From Verrucomicrobiota bacterium (lineage in GTDB: Bacteria; Verrucomicrobiota; Verrucomicrobiia; Verrucomicrobiales; Akkermansiaceae): a stretch of DNA of 9,616 bases. Below the pieces are notes generated by a model. That model was not told the DNA's origin. It was given only the letters and a program-made list of their open reading frames with translations, and ran no database searches. Both the position numbers and the translations under genes were made by a program. Shown one piece after another: positions 7,560 to 9,616 of the stretch (positions within the stretch are counted from its first letter, which is position 1; each line of letters starts with the position of its first letter). The stretch lies in NCBI GenBank assembly GCA_026397695.1, contig JAPLUJ010000422.1, positions 1 through 9,616 of the forward strand. The letters run 5' to 3'.

Positions 7560-8045
7560 TCAGGGAGTCACCGCGAGTCGCTCTGGACTGACGCCGCATT
7601 CGAAAATGAAGCCGCTTTCCTTGTAGGTCTTGAGCCGGAAATGCGTGGCCGTGGATAGCACTCCTTCCAGCGAACTGAGTTTTTCGGATACGAAGCGTGC
7701 GACTTCGCGGAGGTCGCCGCCCTCAACCACCACCATCAGATCGTAACCGCCGCTGGCAAGATAACAGGAAACCACTGGGTCGAAACGTGCAATGCGCATC
7801 GCCAACCGGTCAAATCCTCCGCCACGCTCGGGAGTCACTTTCACTTCGATGAACGCCGTCACGGAGGTGTCTCCGGCGGCCTCAAAATCGATCACGGCAT
7901 GATAACCGCGGATGATGCCGTCCTTCTCCCACGCGGCAATGCGGCTTGCCACGGCATCCTGATCCATGGACATGATGTCGGCGAGTTCCTGATGGGTGAA
8001 GCGGGCCTTGCGACTGAGCAATTCGAGCAGCGGATCGTTGGACAT
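7560..8045 (-). CDS. Lrp/AsnC-family transcriptional regulator
   Basis: This is a 161-residue DNA-binding regulator of the Lrp/AsnC (feast/famine) type. Residues 1-50 form the winged helix-turn-helix, DPLLELLSRKARFTHQELADIMSMDQDAVASRIAAWEKDGIIRGY; the family pattern of ELA, a recognition helix with V..RI..WE and then GII.GY is clear. Residues about 60-145 form the ligand-binding and oligomerisation (RAM) domain: TAFIEVKVTPE, then the FDPVVSCYLASGGYDLMVVVEGGD core. Such proteins form dimers to octamers and usually respond to amino acids; the ligand here is unknown. The ATG at 8045 fits the family N-terminus and no Shine-Dalgarno precedes it. A perfect 13-bp palindrome lies 13 bp upstream of the start, a possible autoregulatory site. 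It lies 79 bp after the carboxypeptidase gene and before the secretion/pilus module. Whether it controls either is not shown. Confidence 0.9.
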   Translation of the reverse strand: MSNDPLLELLSRKARFTHQELADIMSMDQDAVASRIAAWEKDGIIRGYHAVIDFEAAGDTSVTAFIEVKVTPERGGGFDRLAMRIARFDPVVSCYLASGGYDLMVVVEGGDLREVARFVSEKLSSLEGVLSTATHFRLKTYKESGFIFECGVSPERLAVTP

Positions 8046-8058
8046 GGAATGGAGATTG

Positions 8059-8071
8059 CGGGATTATCCCG
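8059..8071. promoter_or_regulatory. Perfect 13-bp palindrome upstream of the Lrp-type gene
   Basis: CGGGAT-T-ATCCCG is a perfect inverted repeat with six-base arms and one central base. Its near edge is 13 bp upstream of the regulator's ATG. Lrp/AsnC proteins often bind palindromes of about this size and regulate their own genes, so an operator is a reasonable reading. The loop is too short for a stable RNA hairpin, which favours a protein-binding site. Binding is inferred, not shown. Confidence 0.4.
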
Positions 8072-8072
8072 G

Positions 8073-8128
8073 CACTGACAACTGATTATTAACTGCTGAT
8101 TTCTGACCTCTGGCCTCTGGCCTCTCAC
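8073..8128. repeat. Degenerate heptanucleotide tandem repeat
   Basis: Eight consecutive 7-base units can be laid out without gaps: CACTGAC, AACTGAT, TATTAAC, TGCTGAT, TTCTGAC, CTCTGGC, CTCTGGC, CTCTCAC. Most share a CTGAY or CTGGC core. The last unit covers the stop codon of the carboxypeptidase gene. It resembles the short tandemly repeated repetitive heptamers known from cyanobacterial intergenic regions. In one minus-strand frame it yields a spurious peptide rich in RGQRPEVR-like residues. Confidence 0.6.
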
Positions 8129-9096
8129 TGCGGATTGGGCACGCTCAGGATCTCACGCTGCCGGTCTTGCACGGGTGCCCCGGCATCAAGCCACGAATCG
8201 TATAGCGCCCACCCTTGGTGGATGAGCTCGCGTGCCCGGTTGAAACGATCAGGGTGGTTCAAAATAACCACGACCAAACGGCGCGGCGTGGCCCCTTTCG
8301 AACCATCCGCTTTCTGGCGCACCAGCGGATCGCGTTCCATGCAGGCGGCAAGGCATGGGCCGGCGGCCAGGGTCGTGCCAGTTTTGATGCCGAGCATGCC
8401 TGGTTCGCCGATCAATTCGTTAGAATTGCGGATGCGGTAACTGCGTTTGCCGGCGGCCCCGGATACGCTGATCTGGCGCTCCGGTTGGCGGACGATGAAA
8501 CTGAAGGCGTTGCGGCGCATCGCGTAAACCGACATGCGTGCCACATCCGCGGCCGTGGAAAACGCCGGTGCCCTGCTGCGCTCAAGACCATGAGGATTGG
8601 CAAAGCGCGTCTGCGTCATGCCCAGCGCCTTGGCCAACCGGTTCATCTCTGCGACGAATTCCCCCACCGGATCGCCGGGTTTCCCGCGACGGATGAGGAT
8701 TTCACGACCGACATGATCGGCGATGGTCAAGGCCGCCAGATTGTCGGACCCTAACAACGCGGAATAGAGGGCGTCGCGCATCGATAGCCGCTCGCCGGGT
8801 TGCAGGTTCATCGGGTTGGGTCCGCCAACGAGTGTCACCGTCTCGGGAACGGTGATCTGGAGCGTGCCGAGGTTCGCGCCGGTGGCGATCGCCCAGTCCA
8901 CGGCCACCGCTCCGGTGGCAATCTTGGTCAGGCTGGCAACCGGCCGTTTGGCCGATGCGTTCGATGCCATGAGAACTTTCCCGGAATAGGCTTCCATCAC
9001 CATGATGCTTTCCTGCGCGCGAACCCCCGGACACACCGCGAGCAGCGCGGCAAACCACGCCGGAATGTTAGGAAACGAAAAGTACTGCATGTTCAT
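8125..9096 (-). CDS. Secreted D-alanyl-D-alanine carboxypeptidase (penicillin-binding protein, peptidase S11)
   Basis: This serine peptidase is expected to trim the terminal D-Ala from peptidoglycan stem peptides in the periplasm. From the ATG at 9096 it has 323 residues. A signal peptide covers about 1-27: a hydrophobic stretch, IPAWFAALLAVC, ends in VRA before QES. All three active-site motifs are present: S55-L-T-K58 (catalytic Ser and Lys), S117-D-N119 and K238-T-G240. RFANPHGL and the surrounding blocks fit the S11 family. The protein ends soon after the catalytic domain. The C-terminal beta domain and amphipathic membrane anchor of the E. coli PBP5 type are not seen, so it may be soluble in the periplasm. 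A TTG at 9156 would add 20 residues ahead of the signal peptide and is less likely; ATG at 9090 is also possible. It shares strand with the downstream regulator gene, 79 bp away. A beta-lactamase-like hydrolase is a less likely alternative. Confidence 0.88.
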   Translation of the reverse strand: MNMQYFSFPNIPAWFAALLAVCPGVRAQESIMVMEAYSGKVLMASNASAKRPVASLTKIATGAVAVDWAIATGANLGTLQITVPETVTLVGGPNPMNLQPGERLSMRDALYSALLGSDNLAALTIADHVGREILIRRGKPGDPVGEFVAEMNRLAKALGMTQTRFANPHGLERSRAPAFSTAADVARMSVYAMRRNAFSFIVRQPERQISVSGAAGKRSYRIRNSNELIGEPGMLGIKTGTTLAAGPCLAACMERDPLVRQKADGSKGATPRRLVVVILNHPDRFNRARELIHQGWALYDSWLDAGAPVQDRQREILSVPNPQ

Positions 9097-9157
9097 GCGT
9101 TCATGTGCGAAAGACGCGCGGAGCGTAGCCGCTGTCTTGCGCCAACTCAACTCCAAA

Positions 9158-9186
9158 CATGCAACAGGATTTCATCCTGAAGCATG
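9158..9186. repeat. REP-like imperfect palindrome (hairpin)
   Basis: CATGC-AA-CAGGAT-TTC-ATCCTG-AA-GCATG forms a 29-base hairpin. It has a 6-bp inner stem, a symmetrical two-base AA/AA internal mismatch and a 5-bp outer stem around a TTC loop. It lies in the gene-free stretch 9097-9395, about 210 bp beyond the 3' end of a RAYT-type transposase gene, where REP elements are expected. It is 62 bp upstream of the carboxypeptidase ATG, so a regulatory role is also possible. Only one copy is seen in the window. The rest of the stretch holds a tandem GGAAGAAC pair (9320-9335) and a loose inverted repeat CTGCCA/TGGCAG (9253-9258 and 9277-9282), with no convincing gene. Confidence 0.55.
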
Positions 9187-9395
9187 CGCCGTTATCGCGT
9201 CGGACAACAGCGCGGGGCAGAGCCGCATCACAAGGCCTTTCCCAACTCGGGACTGCCAAGGAATTTTGTTTTGCGGTGGCAGAGTGAGGGGCTAACGACA
9301 ACACCGCTTTGGCTGCCTCGGAAGAACGGAAGAACTGCGGGGTTCACCGGAGACCCGGCCCGTCATGCGCACACTCACATACCCTTCGGGCAATT

Positions 9396-9616
9396 TCACC
9401 CGATCCCCTTCTGTAAATCCCGCGCGCTCCACAGCGTGCCCGCTGCGGCCGCACCACTGCCGCGCCATTTGCGCGCGCCGTCTTTGCGCGTCCCGCTGAA
9501 CCGGTCCCTACACAAGCGAAACACCTCATCCACAAACCCCCGGCTCCCGATCACCGCCCCGTCCGTGAAATATCTAACACGACAGCGCAACATCCGGCCC
9601 AGCGCCACATCCCGGC
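9396..9616 (-). CDS. REP-associated (Y1-type) transposase, C-terminal part, running off the window
   Basis: The minus-strand frame is open from the right edge to TGA at 9396-9398, giving about 73 visible C-terminal residues. They include GRMLRCRVRYFTDGAVIGSRGFVDEVF, then RFSGTRKDGARKWRG and LWSARDLQKGIG. This combination matches what I recall of the C-terminal tail of RAYT / TnpA-REP-like proteins common in Verrucomicrobiota, so identification is by remembered family pattern. The catalytic HUH motif and tyrosine lie upstream, outside the window, so activity cannot be judged. The GTG at 9606-9608 is internal. Such proteins are single-copy domesticated transposases of the IS200/IS605 class that process REP hairpins. 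The REP-like palindrome at 9158-9186, downstream of this gene, fits that pairing. Confidence 0.62.
   Translation of the reverse strand, partial: RDVALGRMLRCRVRYFTDGAVIGSRGFVDEVFRLCRDRFSGTRKDGARKWRGSGAAAAGTLWSARDLQKGIG

Noticed and set aside
7500..7560. Sigma-54-like site (TTGGCATG, then TTACA at the right spacing on the minus strand) upstream of the pilus module
   Set aside because: The near-invariant GC of the -12 element is AC here and the -24 element also deviates, so it does not meet the consensus.
1961..7567. Identical 12-mer GCTCTCAGGGAG at 1961-1972 and 7556-7567, each spanning a minus-strand stop codon
   Set aside because: A few repeated 12-mers are expected by chance in a window this long. 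It is tempting because both cover stop codons, but there is no further similarity around them.
1..9616. CRISPR arrays, tRNA or rRNA genes, toxin-antitoxin or phage-defence genes
   Set aside because: Looked for on both strands and none seen; the gene-free gaps are all under about 300 bp and contain no spaced direct repeats or cloverleaf-like sequence.

Overview
The window is GC-rich, gene-dense bacterial chromosome. The best guess at the source is a member of the Verrucomicrobiota. This rests on the style of the partial REP-associated (Y1/RAYT-type) transposase at the right edge, on the unusual pair of adjacent GspE/PilB ATPases in front of gspF and a pseudopilin, and on starts that lack Shine-Dalgarno sequences. 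The phylum call is an inference; no rRNA gene or other phylogenetic marker is present.

Layout. Left, plus strand: the 3' part of plsX (1-759), then a 189-bp spacer with a hairpin followed by a T-tract, then fabH (949-1950). Both belong to lipid synthesis: PlsX makes acyl-phosphate for phospholipids and FabH starts fatty-acid chains. Middle, minus strand, converging on fabH with a 14-bp gap: a type II secretion / type IV pilus assembly module read right to left as ATPase 1 (about 7372-5690), ATPase 2 (5640-3970), the inner-membrane platform GspF/PilC (3883-2600) and a GspG-like major pseudopilin (2585-1965). The close spacing (49, 86 and 14 bp) suggests one operon. The secretin, prepilin peptidase, minor pilins and GspL/M or PilM/N/O genes are not in the window.

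Right, still minus strand: an Lrp/AsnC-family regulator (8045-7560), a secreted penicillin-binding-protein-like D-alanyl-D-alanine carboxypeptidase (9096-8125), a roughly 300-bp gene-free stretch holding a strong REP-like hairpin, and the C-terminal end of a RAYT transposase running off the right edge.

No clearly new system was found. The items most worth a second look are small-scale: the REP-like hairpin beside a RAYT gene, a degenerate heptanucleotide tandem repeat between the carboxypeptidase and the regulator, a perfect 13-bp palindrome just upstream of the regulator's start, the paired and diverged secretion ATPases, and a word bias in which every CTAA tetranucleotide found by eye continues as CTAAC followed by a purine.
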